From NCBI RefSeq assembly GCF_024168825.1, contig NZ_JALJWH010000001.1, positions 744,001-808,000 on the forward strand: a stretch of DNA of 64,000 nucleotides. The letters run 5' to 3'. The notes beneath the pieces are model-generated. The model was not told the origin of the DNA and made no database searches. It saw only the letters and a list, made by a program, of their open reading frames with translations. This stretch comes from Paenarthrobacter sp. A20. Its GTDB lineage: Bacteria > Actinomycetota > Actinomycetes > Actinomycetales > Micrococcaceae. The number at the start of each line of letters is the position of its first letter. Position 1 is the first letter of the stretch. The position numbers and the translations under genes are program-made. This document shows, piece after piece, positions 35,855 to 43,626 of this stretch.

Positions 35855-36790
35855 TTAGTCGCCTACAGCGTCCCGGCCGCGGCGGAGGATGAGCGGATCG
35901 GCGTCGTAGACAACCGAGGTGTCCTTATCCTCGTAGTCGAATTGGTTCAGGAAATAGCGCATGGCGTTGATGCGGGCGCGCTTCTTGTCGTTGGACTTGA
36001 TGGTGATCCACGGCGCGTGGTCCGAGTCCGTATGTAGGAACGTTTGTTCCTTGGCGTCGGTGTATTCTTCCCAACGGTCCAAGGACGCGAGGTCCATGGG
36101 CGAGAGCTTCCAGCGGCGGACGGGGTCGATCTGGCGGATGGCGAAGCGCGTGCGCTGCTCCTGCCGGGTCACGGAGAACCAGAACTTGGTCACATGGATG
36201 CCGGCGTCCACCAGCATCTTTTCGAAGACCGGCGCCTGCCCCATGAAGGTGTCGTATTCGTCCTCGGTGCAGAAGCCCATGACGCGTTCGACGTTGGCGC
36301 GGTTGTACCAGGACCTGTCGAACATGACGATTTCACCGGCTGTGGGAAGGTGCTGGATGTAGCGCTGGAAGTACCACTGGCCCTGTTCGCGGTCCGAAGG
36401 TTTGGCGAGAGCAACTGTCCGGGCGGAGCGTGGGTCCAGGTGCTCCGTGAAGCGCTTGATGGTGCCGCCCTTGCCGGCGGCGTCCCTGCCCTCGAAGACA
36501 ATCACGTGCTTGAGTCCGCGGTCCTGGCCCCAATACTGGAACTTCAGCAACTCGATTTGCAGGCGGTACTTCTCGATTTCGTATTCGTCGCGGGTCATCC
36601 GCTCCTGGTACGGATAATCCTCGTTCCAGGTTTCAACAGCGGATCCACCGGGATCGATCAGGTCCGGGTCCTCGCCTTGCCCGCCGCTGATGGTGTATCC
36701 CAGCTCCACCAGGTGGTCGATGGTCTCACGCAGGTTGTCCCTGACCCACCAATTATCCAGTGATGCGGATAGTGGATTTGCCTCCGTCAT
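35855..36790 (-). CDS. ppk2: Polyphosphate kinase 2 (PPK2)
   Basis: 311 residues. Walker A FEGRDAAGKGGTIKRF (about 99-114), lid-like region RSARTVALAKPSDREQGQWYFQRYI and Walker B IVMFDRSWYNRANVERVMGF (about 154-172), all PPK2-specific. It transfers phosphate between polyphosphate and nucleoside di- or monophosphates. A single PPK2 domain with a 65-residue N-terminal extension suggests class I (NDP to NTP). The upstream AGGAGGACCGC gives a good ribosome site. Confidence 0.93.
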   Translation of the reverse strand: MTEANPLSASLDNWWVRDNLRETIDHLVELGYTISGGQGEDPDLIDPGGSAVETWNEDYPYQERMTRDEYEIEKYRLQIELLKFQYWGQDRGLKHVIVFEGRDAAGKGGTIKRFTEHLDPRSARTVALAKPSDREQGQWYFQRYIQHLPTAGEIVMFDRSWYNRANVERVMGFCTEDEYDTFMGQAPVFEKMLVDAGIHVTKFWFSVTRQEQRTRFAIRQIDPVRRWKLSPMDLASLDRWEEYTDAKEQTFLHTDSDHAPWITIKSNDKKRARINAMRYFLNQFDYEDKDTSVVYDADPLILRRGRDAVGD

Positions 36791-36826
36791 GCGGTCCTCC
36801 TGGTCAGCCGTGTAGTGCGCGGCAGC

Positions 36827-37381
36827 CTAACAACCGTTGGTGACGGGAACATGAACAGGTGCCAGATCGATCCAGTAGCGCCGAAACAGACGTCCATCCG
36901 CATCCGTCCGGGTGTCCTCGAGCGCCCCACCTCCACGCTCGATGGTCTTGGCGGAGGCGGCGTTCGTATCGTCGCAGGTCAGCAGAACCCGCTCAGGCCT
37001 TCCCTGCGCAGCCAAGCGGGAACACAACTCCCGCAGGGCCCATGACGCCGCCCCCCGGCCGCGATCCGAGGGCCGGACACCATATCCAATGTGCCCGCCG
37101 GAGTTCAGGAGTGCGGGGGTGAGGTAGTGCCGGAATGCAATGGCGCCCACGTACCGTGAGCCTTCGGTAATCCAGAGGTAGGTGCAGGGAACAATGCCGT
37201 CCTTCTCCGCCGTTTGCGCGGCGTCCTCCAGTTGCCGAATCCACGCCGCGAACCCTTCGGGGGTGATGACGTCGTCCGCCATGAATACCCCTGCGCCGTC
37301 CTGATGAGCCCCGTCCCACTCGCGGTGGGACTCAAGGAAGGACTGGTGGAAAGAGACATCCGGAGCGACGAGCTTAAACAT
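36827..37381 (-). CDS. GNAT-family N-acetyltransferase, possible immunity factor of the microcin C-like cluster
   Basis: 184 residues from ATG 37381 (MFKLVAPDVSF); a start at 37405 is also possible. GNAT features: WITEGSRYVGAIAFRHYL beta4-like strand, the acetyl-CoA loop GYGVRPSDRGRGAASWALRELC (about 110-130), and LTCDDTNAASAKTIERGGG. It is divergent from the peptide-antibiotic precursor gene, sharing the 144-bp control region. In E. coli the C-terminal domain of MccE is a GNAT that acetylates processed microcin C and gives self-immunity; position suggests the same role here, but no direct evidence. Confidence 0.85.
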   Translation of the reverse strand: MFKLVAPDVSFHQSFLESHREWDGAHQDGAGVFMADDVITPEGFAAWIRQLEDAAQTAEKDGIVPCTYLWITEGSRYVGAIAFRHYLTPALLNSGGHIGYGVRPSDRGRGAASWALRELCSRLAAQGRPERVLLTCDDTNAASAKTIERGGGALEDTRTDADGRLFRRYWIDLAPVHVPVTNGC

Positions 37382-37454
37382 GAAGTCGACCCTATACCTC
37401 GCCACGGCAGCGGCGGCGACACGGACGCGACACGCGGATAAATAATCGACAAAC

Positions 37455-37484
37455 TTGTCATACGCACAACAAGCGTCGTATATT
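37455..37484 (+). promoter_or_regulatory. Promoter of the microcin C-like operon
   Basis: TTGTCA (37455-37460) and TATATT (37479-37484) with an 18-base spacer give a good vegetative promoter, predicting transcription from about 37491, 35 bases before the precursor start. The -35 box overlaps a small inverted repeat GACAA-AC-TTGTC (37449-37460). The stretch is clearly more AT-rich than its neighbours. Confidence 0.6.
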
Positions 37485-37525
37485 CGTTCCGTCCAGCGAG
37501 TTTATAAAACAAAGGAGTGAATCAA

Positions 37526-37585
37526 ATGCTTAAGCTGAAGCGACTGGCAAAGCGCCGTTCCAAGCTGAACTTCGTGTTCAACTGA
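37526..37585 (+). CDS. Microcin C-like precursor peptide (19 aa)
   Basis: ATG 37526 to TGA 37583-37585 encodes MLKLKRLAKRRSKLNFVFN. AAAGGAG at 37511-37517 is an ideal ribosome site, 8 bases from ATG. The peptide is strongly cationic (seven Lys/Arg, no acidic residue) and ends in Asn, the residue that MccB enzymes convert to the nucleotide-linked warhead in microcin C. It is followed by a stem-loop and an MccB-like gene, the order of the E. coli mccA-mccB pair. The Met-Leu-Lys start and 19-residue length resemble Gram-positive MccA-type precursors I recall from Bacillus. It is too short for routine gene calling. Expected product: a peptide nucleotide that is processed in the target cell to an aspartyl-tRNA synthetase inhibitor. 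Confidence 0.85.
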   Translation: MLKLKRLAKRRSKLNFVFN

Positions 37586-37598
37586 ACCAAGCAGAAAT

Positions 37599-37629
37599 AG
37601 TGGGGACCACGCAATGCGTGGTCCCCACT
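37599..37629 (+). terminator. Attenuator-type stem-loop between precursor and modification gene
   Basis: AGTGGGGACCACGC (37599-37612) and GCGTGGTCCCCACT (37616-37629) form a perfect 14-bp stem with loop AAT, 13 bases after the precursor stop and before the ribosome site of the MccB-like gene. A partial terminator in this place would make precursor mRNA far more abundant than mRNA of the enzymes, as known for mcc operons. Confidence 0.78.
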
Positions 37630-37647
37630 CATCATTGGAGGCAAGAA

Positions 37648-38685
37648 TTGGCAGCCACTACCTACTCACTCAAACAGTCCCTCCCGGTTGTGACAACGGA
37701 GACGGCCGTACACATCGGACTGGCACCGCCCAACGCAATTGAAATTGAGGACGCCCCGCCTGGGCTCGCCGAATTGCTCGGCTTTGCATCGCACCCCCGG
37801 ACGCTGGATGACTTGGGCGCCAAGGCACAGGACCTGCTTGGTGGCGACTCCGGGCAGATCGTTGAGGAGCTCATCGAGGCTGACATTCTGGTCCCGTACA
37901 GGTTCGACCTCACCGGCCGGTACAGCCGCCACGATCTCTACTTCGAACTTGCCCACGGCACAGGTCCGGGCGCAAGCGATCTGCTGCGCAGCCGGAAAGT
38001 CGCGCTCATCGGCGTTGGAGGCATCGGCACGAATGTGGCCATGCAGCTCGCAACAGCGGGGGTGGGGGTCATCATGCTGGTCGACGGCGACACAGTGGAA
38101 GAAAGCAACCTCACCCGGCAATACCTCTTTACGGCACAAGACGTTGGCGCTTCGAAGATCGAAGCCGCCGCACGGAACCTTCAGCTTCGGGCTCCGGCCA
38201 CCAACACGGTTGAAGTCGCGGCCATGATCTCCGGCGTTGAAGATCTTCTGCCGATCTTTCAGGACGCAGACTTCGTAGTGGTATCCGCAGACACGCCCCA
38301 GGAAGTGCTTGAGTGGTCCAACGAGGCCTCCATCGCCACCGGCACGCCGTTCACCTGTGCCGGATACCAGGACACGCGCGGCGTGGTGGGACCAGTTGTC
38401 AGGCCCGGCACAACCCCTTGCCTGCAATGCGCAGCAACTGACAACGACGTACGCACCAACTCCAGGGCGTCGCTCACCACGGCAAACCTCAATACTGCAT
38501 ACCAAGCCCCAAGCTTTGGCCCCCTGAACGCCATCGTGGCCTCCATTGCCGCTATGGAGGTGTTCCGTTACCTGCTCACTGGATCCACCAACCTGGACGG
38601 CAGAAGGCTGGTGTTCGACTCCCTGGAGTTGTCGTCCGAGTTCGAAGATTTCGCCAGGAACAAGCGCTGTGCTGCGTGTTCCTGA
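37648..38685 (+). CDS. mccB: MccB-like ThiF/E1 enzyme (peptide nucleotidyltransferase)
   Basis: 345 residues from TTG 37648, chosen because GGAGG at 37637-37641 lies six bases before it; an upstream GTG (37600) would lie inside the hairpin. Residues 1-105 form an N-terminal peptide-binding (peptide-clamp-like) domain. The adenylating E1 domain follows: GVGGIGTN (122-129), VDGDTVEESNLTRQ (145-158), K170, and zinc-binding CLQC (258-261) and CAAC (341-344). Size and layout fit MccB (about 350 residues), which joins AMP (or CMP in some relatives) to the C-terminal Asn of the precursor. A generic ThiF/MoeB role is unlikely given the precursor directly upstream and the exporter downstream. Confidence 0.85.
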   Translation: MAATTYSLKQSLPVVTTETAVHIGLAPPNAIEIEDAPPGLAELLGFASHPRTLDDLGAKAQDLLGGDSGQIVEELIEADILVPYRFDLTGRYSRHDLYFELAHGTGPGASDLLRSRKVALIGVGGIGTNVAMQLATAGVGVIMLVDGDTVEESNLTRQYLFTAQDVGASKIEAAARNLQLRAPATNTVEVAAMISGVEDLLPIFQDADFVVVSADTPQEVLEWSNEASIATGTPFTCAGYQDTRGVVGPVVRPGTTPCLQCAATDNDVRTNSRASLTTANLNTAYQAPSFGPLNAIVASIAAMEVFRYLLTGSTNLDGRRLVFDSLELSSEFEDFARNKRCAACS

Positions 38686-38707
38686 CTGCGATCCAGGGAA
38701 GGTGCTG

Positions 38708-39151
38708 GTGACCCTGACTGGCGCCTACGTAGTCGCATCCCTCGGTGCCACCATCGCCAACAGGAACTTCTGGCCCATCGCATCCAACAACATGTTCAAC
38801 GCAAAGTTCGGGGACCGGGTGTCACGCTTCGCGGTCGAATTTCACCTGTCGGACGGAACCGTGGTCACGTGCGGTCCCGCCAACTGCCTGCCAACCCAGT
38901 TCTTCCGGGCCGGGGCAATGTTCGCCAACATTTTCATGGCTGCTGACGAGCAACCAAAGCGCGTCCTTTGCCAGAGAATTGAGAACCGTCTTCGCCGAAA
39001 CAGGTGGAAACCTTTCGATGAGGTCCGGGCACCCGCCCATCTGCCCAACATTCCACTGGGCAGGATGGACATTCTTGTGGAGACCACCGTTCGGGGAATG
39101 CCTGAGGAAAAGGAAGTCGTGTACACCTATGTTCCGTCGATTTCGCGCTAG
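38708..39151 (+). CDS. Small membrane-anchored partner of the HTTM protein, unknown (147 aa)
   Basis: GTG 38708 follows GGGAAGG (38696-38702); GTG 38702 overlaps that site and is less likely. An N-terminal hydrophobic segment (TLTGAYVVASLGATIA) is followed by NRNFWPIASNNMFNAKFGDRVSRFAVEFHLSDG and a basic, Cys-containing region. The aromatic WPxxxxxMF pattern resembles small proteins that accompany HTTM/VKGC-like membrane proteins, such as the SdpA-SdpB pair of the Bacillus SDP toxin system (analogy by pattern and position only). 22 bp after mccB; overlaps the next gene by 23 bp. Probably a maturation or transport accessory. Confidence 0.7.
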   Translation: MTLTGAYVVASLGATIANRNFWPIASNNMFNAKFGDRVSRFAVEFHLSDGTVVTCGPANCLPTQFFRAGAMFANIFMAADEQPKRVLCQRIENRLRRNRWKPFDEVRAPAHLPNIPLGRMDILVETTVRGMPEEKEVVYTYVPSISR

Positions 39152-39962
39152 ATCAGTCACGTCCCGGCAGGTTCGTGCTGCTGGAGTGTGGATCGTCGCC
39201 GCCTTGGCGGTAACGCTTCGCCCAGGTCCGGCGGCAGCGCAGGACTACAGGGCCGCAGTTGCTTCGACGGACGTGGATGCGGATCCAGTTTCTGATGCCC
39301 GCAAGCAGTGGGCTGCCCGACGCGCGGCAACTGCCCTCCTGTTGGCGGCCGCGGCGACGAGCGAGGTGTACAGCGGGCCTGGCGCAAGGCACGCGCCGTG
39401 GCTTCGGCGGACAGCTCTGGGAGTGTTCCTGGGGACTCGCGCCGCGGATGCCCGGTCACTTCCAGGGCGTTGGCCTTACGACACGTTTATCGAGGTCGTA
39501 CTTCTCACAAGTCAGCTGTCCACGCCGGCGAACAGGCAGCCGGCCAGCCTGCCGCTCTCCGTCTCGCGCGTGGCCCTGTACCTGCCCTACACCCAGGCAG
39601 GCTTATCCAAGCTCATCCACGGTTTCGACGCCTGGGTCCATCGTGGCGACGCCAACCATATTTACCACCGGCATTTGAAGGCATCGGCCGGCCACCCATT
39701 TGCGCAGGAGCGATTTGACCTGCCTGTTCGGGCAATGACCCGACTCATTCCATTTCTTGAATTTCTCGCACTCCCACTGGCATTGGTCCTCCCCGGCAGG
39801 TTCCGGATCCTGGTTCCATGCTGCACCACCATATTCCATATGATTATTGCCCGCACGTGGAATATCAGCTTTTGGCAGGCCCCACTCATGCAATGGTTGA
39901 TGGTGTCGACGGAAAAGCAGCCCGATCTCGCAATCATTCTCCGCGCATCCCGAGGTGATTAA
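39129..39962 (+). CDS. HTTM/VKGC-like integral membrane protein of the microcin C-like cluster
   Basis: 277 residues from ATG 39129. Several membrane segments; the second half carries the HTTM-type pattern VALYLPYTQAGLSKLIHGFDAWVHRG, HPFAQERFD, IPFLEFLALPLALVLPGRFRILVPCCTTIFHMIIARTWNISFWQAPLMQWLM. HTTM proteins are related to the membrane part of vitamin K-dependent gamma-carboxylase; SdpB of Bacillus is a relative used in toxin maturation. It overlaps the partner gene and the exporter gene, so all are one operon. An HTTM protein is not part of classical mcc operons known to me, so it may add or export a modification. Confidence 0.75.
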   Translation: MFRRFRARSVTSRQVRAAGVWIVAALAVTLRPGPAAAQDYRAAVASTDVDADPVSDARKQWAARRAATALLLAAAATSEVYSGPGARHAPWLRRTALGVFLGTRAADARSLPGRWPYDTFIEVVLLTSQLSTPANRQPASLPLSVSRVALYLPYTQAGLSKLIHGFDAWVHRGDANHIYHRHLKASAGHPFAQERFDLPVRAMTRLIPFLEFLALPLALVLPGRFRILVPCCTTIFHMIIARTWNISFWQAPLMQWLMVSTEKQPDLAIILRASRGD

Positions 39963-41187
39963 ATTGTCGCTGGCAAAGACATGGCAGAGACGTCTCCACC
40001 TGACCGGAATGTGGGTGAATTCGCTGGGTGGCGGCGCGTACAACATCGCACTCCCCCTCATAGTCCTCCAAACGAGCGGCAGCCTCGCCCAGATGTCCAT
40101 CGTGGCCGTGGCATCACAGCTGCCCAAGGCCTTCCCTGGAGTACTCATCGGCGGACTCGCTGACCGCATGTCGCCCCGCACCATGACCCACATTGGCTAT
40201 TGGGGCCAGGCACTGGTTGTTGCCGCGATGGCGCTGCTTATCGGCCCGTGGCACACACCCTTCTGGGTTCTGGTGCTCGGCGCGTTCCTGCGCGGCAGCC
40301 TCGACATGTTCGCCAGAACAGCCACCTTCGTGGCCATTCCGAAAATGTACGGCGAAGGCACAGCCAAGTTCAACGCATCAGTGTCCACTGCGTGGACTTC
40401 CGCTTCCATTGTGGGACCGGCCATCGGCGGCGCCCTGAGTGCCGTTTGGGGCCCCTGGTGGTTGCTGGCCGTGGACGCGGTGTCCTTTACCGTCATCGCA
40501 ATGATCATGAATTTTCTGCCGTGGCCGGACCGCCCTACCAGGCAACCTGACCGCCCCGGCTTCTTCAAGGATCTTTCAGCCGGGTACCGAAGACTCTCCC
40601 AAGTCAATGGTTGGTGGCGCTTTGCCGGAACCGTTGTCCTCATCGGCTTCCTGTCCGCCCCGCTGTCCACGCTCGCGATCTTCCAGACGTCAGTTGGCCT
40701 TGGAGGCTCTACTACGGAAGTGGGAATCGTCGGCGCGGCTGCGGCTGCGGGACTGTTCTGCGGGTCAATATTGTCCGGCCTGGTCTCCGCTTGGCAACCG
40801 AACCTGTTGATGCAACGTTCCTCGTGGCTTATGGCAGGAGGAGCTTTGCTCTTCTTCATCCCGTCGTGGATTGCCGTTGCGGGTGCGCTGTTCGTTGTCT
40901 GCACGGGCGGCATTGCGTGGACGATTGGGCGCACTTCCCTCATTCACCAACAGATCCCCGCGTCCGATCTTGGCAAGACCATGACCGCCGTCCAATTCTT
41001 GGAAACAGTGTCGAGCCCCCTCAGTCTTGCCGTCGCCACCTTCCTCATGGGCGTGTCCTCATTCATGGCCTTTGCCTCGATACTCCTGGCAGCACTTCTT
41101 TCAGGGGTACTTGCCATCAAGTCGGGATCGATGCTGAAGCCGGGTGAACTGCAAGCCGAGGACAAGGAAAGCGAGCCCGTCCACTAG
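39955..41187 (+). CDS. MFS exporter of the microcin C-like cluster (MccC-like)
   Basis: 410 residues, about 12 membrane segments, of the MFS_3/enterobactin-exporter-like group: VIGGLADRMSPRTM motif A near residue 60 and second-half repeats. GTG 39955 overlaps the HTTM gene by 8 bp; TTG 39964 with GAGG eight bases upstream is an equally good start. MccC of E. coli is an MFS pump that exports microcin C and gives partial immunity; order and strand suggest the same task. Last gene of the operon. Confidence 0.85.
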   Translation: MIKLSLAKTWQRRLHLTGMWVNSLGGGAYNIALPLIVLQTSGSLAQMSIVAVASQLPKAFPGVLIGGLADRMSPRTMTHIGYWGQALVVAAMALLIGPWHTPFWVLVLGAFLRGSLDMFARTATFVAIPKMYGEGTAKFNASVSTAWTSASIVGPAIGGALSAVWGPWWLLAVDAVSFTVIAMIMNFLPWPDRPTRQPDRPGFFKDLSAGYRRLSQVNGWWRFAGTVVLIGFLSAPLSTLAIFQTSVGLGGSTTEVGIVGAAAAAGLFCGSILSGLVSAWQPNLLMQRSSWLMAGGALLFFIPSWIAVAGALFVVCTGGIAWTIGRTSLIHQQIPASDLGKTMTAVQFLETVSSPLSLAVATFLMGVSSFMAFASILLAALLSGVLAIKSGSMLKPGELQAEDKESEPVH

Positions 41188-41209
41188 CAGTAGCCCGCGG
41201 CGTCGGGAC

Positions 41210-42118
41210 CTAGTCGGTTGAACTGGCCCGCGGCAGTTTCCGGCCCTGGACAGCAGCGTGCGTTTTTTGAAGTGCCGTGACCGATGATTCGTAGGAGCGC
41301 TGGGCAACTCCCACGAAGAGACAGTCCACAACCATCATCTGGGCGATCCGGCTGCCCATCGCACCGGACCTGAAAGGCGTCTCGCGCGCGGCGGTGGCCA
41401 GCACAATATCGGCCGCCCGCCCCAAGGTCGAGTTGGCATGGTTGGTGATGGCAATGGTGGTGGCTCCTGCCGCTTTTGCTGCCAGCAGGAAGTCGACCGT
41501 ATCCACGGTGGTCCCCGAATGCGAGATGGCGACAGCAACGCCGTCGTCGTCCAGGAGCGCTGCAGAGGCCAAGGCGCCATGGGGGTCTGACCAGCTGAAG
41601 GACGTCACGCCGATCCTGTGCAGTTTCTGCTGCAAGTCCTGGCAAACCAGGCCTCCTGCGCCAACTCCAAAGATATCGGCCTTCCGCGAGCGGGAGATCG
41701 CGTCAACTGCCTCAGCGAGCTTGCCGACGTCCAGCACCTGCGCTGTATCTGCGATGGACATGGTCTCGTTTAAGGCAATCTTGGAAACGATGTCGCGCAG
41801 CGAGTCGGACGTGTTGATGTCTTCGTAGACCTCTGCCGACACGTTGTGGGCCAGGCTCTCGCGGGCGGTCTCCCGGGCAAGGTCGAGGCGCAGGTCCGAG
41901 TAGCCGCGGTAGCCCACCTTCTTGTAGAAGCGGACCACTGACGTGGTGGACGTTCCACCCTGCTCGGCAAGGTCACCAATGGACATCATGGCCGCCCGGG
42001 AAGGATCCGCCAGGACCAACTCGGCGACAGCCCGCTCGGAGGGGCGCAGCGCTGGCAAGGCGGAACGGATCCGCACCAGCACAGTCCGTGACAACTGCGC
42101 GCTTTCTGCGTGTTCCAT
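41210..42118 (-). CDS. RpiR/MurR-family transcriptional regulator
   Basis: 302 residues: N-terminal RpiR helix-turn-helix (RPSERAVAELVLADPSRAAMMSIGDLAEQGGTSTTSVVRFYKKVGYRGYSDLRLDLAR) and a SIS sugar-phosphate-binding domain (KADIFGVGAGGLVCQDLQQKL, AISHSGTTVDTVDFLLAAKAAGATTIAITN). AGGAAGGAAA precedes ATG 42118. Divergent from the NamZ/NagZ-type cell-wall glycosidase genes, so it probably represses them and responds to MurNAc-6-P or a related sugar phosphate. Confidence 0.9.
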   Translation of the reverse strand: MEHAESAQLSRTVLVRIRSALPALRPSERAVAELVLADPSRAAMMSIGDLAEQGGTSTTSVVRFYKKVGYRGYSDLRLDLARETARESLAHNVSAEVYEDINTSDSLRDIVSKIALNETMSIADTAQVLDVGKLAEAVDAISRSRKADIFGVGAGGLVCQDLQQKLHRIGVTSFSWSDPHGALASAALLDDDGVAVAISHSGTTVDTVDFLLAAKAAGATTIAITNHANSTLGRAADIVLATAARETPFRSGAMGSRIAQMMVVDCLFVGVAQRSYESSVTALQKTHAAVQGRKLPRASSTD

Positions 42119-42168
42119 GGTGTTTCCTTCCTGGCGTCCCGGGCCGACCCGCAGCCGCAGGCAGCGCA

Positions 42169-42183
42169 TGTAAATAAGTTACA
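42169..42183. promoter_or_regulatory. Candidate MurR/RpiR operator
   Basis: TGTAAATAAGTTACA has perfect 5-bp arms (TGTAA/TTACA) around 5 bases, the TGwAA-N5-TTwCA shape usual for RpiR-family sites. It is 51 bp before the regulator start and 26 bp before a possible promoter for the glycosidase genes. Confidence 0.55.
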
Positions 42184-42208
42184 CAACAGCTCGCACAAAG
42201 GTAAACGA

Positions 42209-42237
42209 TTGACGCAATCCCAGTGAGCGAATACGGT
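42209..42237 (+). promoter_or_regulatory. Possible promoter of the NamZ/NagZ operon
   Basis: TTGACG (42209-42214), a 17-base spacer and TACGGT (42232-42237) give a plausible vegetative promoter. The -35 box is near consensus and the -10 is weak, which fits a regulated promoter. Confidence 0.4.
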
Positions 42238-42296
42238 CGATGTAATCCAAGTCACAAAAGTTGTCATGCACTTCTGCTCATCAGGAAAGGCTCCCC

Positions 42297-43589
42297 ATGA
42301 CACTCAACCGCCGAAAACTCATCCATGCCTCGGGGCTGGCCGCCGCTGCCGCCGTCGTCGCACCTTTCGCGCCAAGCGCCGCCGCCGCCCCTCAGGCCGA
42401 CCGCCCCGGAAAGCCGGGAGCCACAGTCAATGGCGCCGACATTGCCGCCGCCGACAACTGGATCATCTTCGCCGGCCGCCGGGTGGGAGTCATCACCAAT
42501 CCCACCGGAGTCCTGGAGAACTTCCGCTCGATCGTTGACGATATGGCGGACAAGGACGTGGAGGTGGCCGCGGTCTTCGGCCCGGAACACGGCTTCCGCG
42601 GCACCGCCCAGGATGGCGCCAGCGAAGGGACCTCCGTTGATCCCCGCACCGGGATCACCGTCTATGACTCTTATGGCGCCGAGGTGGCCGACTACGTGGG
42701 CTTCTACGAAAAGTCCGGCGTGGATACCATCTGCTTCGACATCCAGGACGTCGGGGCGCGGTTCTACACCTACATCTGGACGATGTGGGGTGCCATGCAG
42801 GCGGCATCCCGGACGGGTGCCAGGTTCGTCGTCCTGGACCGTCCGAATCCGGTTGGGGGCCAGGCACGGGGCCCCGTCCTTCAACCCGGGTTCGAGTCCG
42901 GAGTGGGAAAGCTGGGGATCGCGCTCCAGCACGGCATGACCGTCGGCGAACTCGCCAAGTATTTCAACGCCGTGCACTTGCCGGCCGCCGGCCTCAGGCC
43001 TCTCCAGGACCTTCACGTCGTCGAGGTCCAAGGTTGGCGCCGTGAGATGACCGGCCCGGACAGCCGTGCGTCATGGATACTGCCGAGCCCCAACATGCCC
43101 ACTCCGGAAACGGCTGCCTTGTACCCGGGAACTGCGCTCTTCGAGGCCACCAATATGTCCGAAGGCCGCGGGACGACCCGGCCGTTCGAGCTCATCGGCG
43201 CACCCTATGTGGACTACCGCTGGGCGGAGGCGCTGAACAGCAAGGGCCTTGCCGGCGTCACTTTCCGCGAGGCCTACTTCCAGCCGACGCTTTCGAAGAA
43301 CCAGGGCCTCGTCTGTGGAGGGGTACAGGTGCACATCACGGATGCTTCGCGGGTTGAAGCGCTGGAAATCGGCACGCACATGCTGGTCGAAGCCAAGCGC
43401 CTCTATCCAGGTTTCGCCTGGCGTGGCGACGGAGGGCGCTGGATGGGACTGCTCAGCGGGTCCGCGCGCTTTGCCGAACAGCTCGACGCCGGCGCTGACG
43501 CCCGGACCATCACGGAAAGCTGGCGGGCGGAACTGGGTCAGTTCGTCCGCGATACCCGCCAATATCTCCTCTACAACGGGCCACGCTAG
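42297..43589 (+). CDS. namZ: NamZ-type exo-beta-N-acetylmuramidase (DUF1343, GH171), exported
   Basis: 430 residues from ATG 42297 (AGGAAAGG upstream). LNRRKLIHASGLAAAAAVVAPFAPSAAAA is a Tat-type twin-arginine signal. The body has DUF1343 signatures: GRRVGVITNPTGV, AAVFGPEHGFRGTAQDG, YDSYGAEV, DIQDVGARFYTYIWTM, VVLDRPNPVGG and SEGRGTTRPFELIGAP. Bacillus NamZ of this family removes terminal MurNAc from peptidoglycan fragments outside the cell. Forms an operon with the NagZ-type gene. Confidence 0.88.
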   Translation: MTLNRRKLIHASGLAAAAAVVAPFAPSAAAAPQADRPGKPGATVNGADIAAADNWIIFAGRRVGVITNPTGVLENFRSIVDDMADKDVEVAAVFGPEHGFRGTAQDGASEGTSVDPRTGITVYDSYGAEVADYVGFYEKSGVDTICFDIQDVGARFYTYIWTMWGAMQAASRTGARFVVLDRPNPVGGQARGPVLQPGFESGVGKLGIALQHGMTVGELAKYFNAVHLPAAGLRPLQDLHVVEVQGWRREMTGPDSRASWILPSPNMPTPETAALYPGTALFEATNMSEGRGTTRPFELIGAPYVDYRWAEALNSKGLAGVTFREAYFQPTLSKNQGLVCGGVQVHITDASRVEALEIGTHMLVEAKRLYPGFAWRGDGGRWMGLLSGSARFAEQLDAGADARTITESWRAELGQFVRDTRQYLLYNGPR

Positions 43590-43626
43590 GCCAACCGGAA
43601 TACTCACGATTGGGATTGGGATTCGC

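Noticed and set aside
37600..37647. GTG start at 37600 for the MccB-like protein
   Set aside because: It would lie inside the hairpin without a ribosome site, while TTG 37648 has GGAGG at ideal distance.
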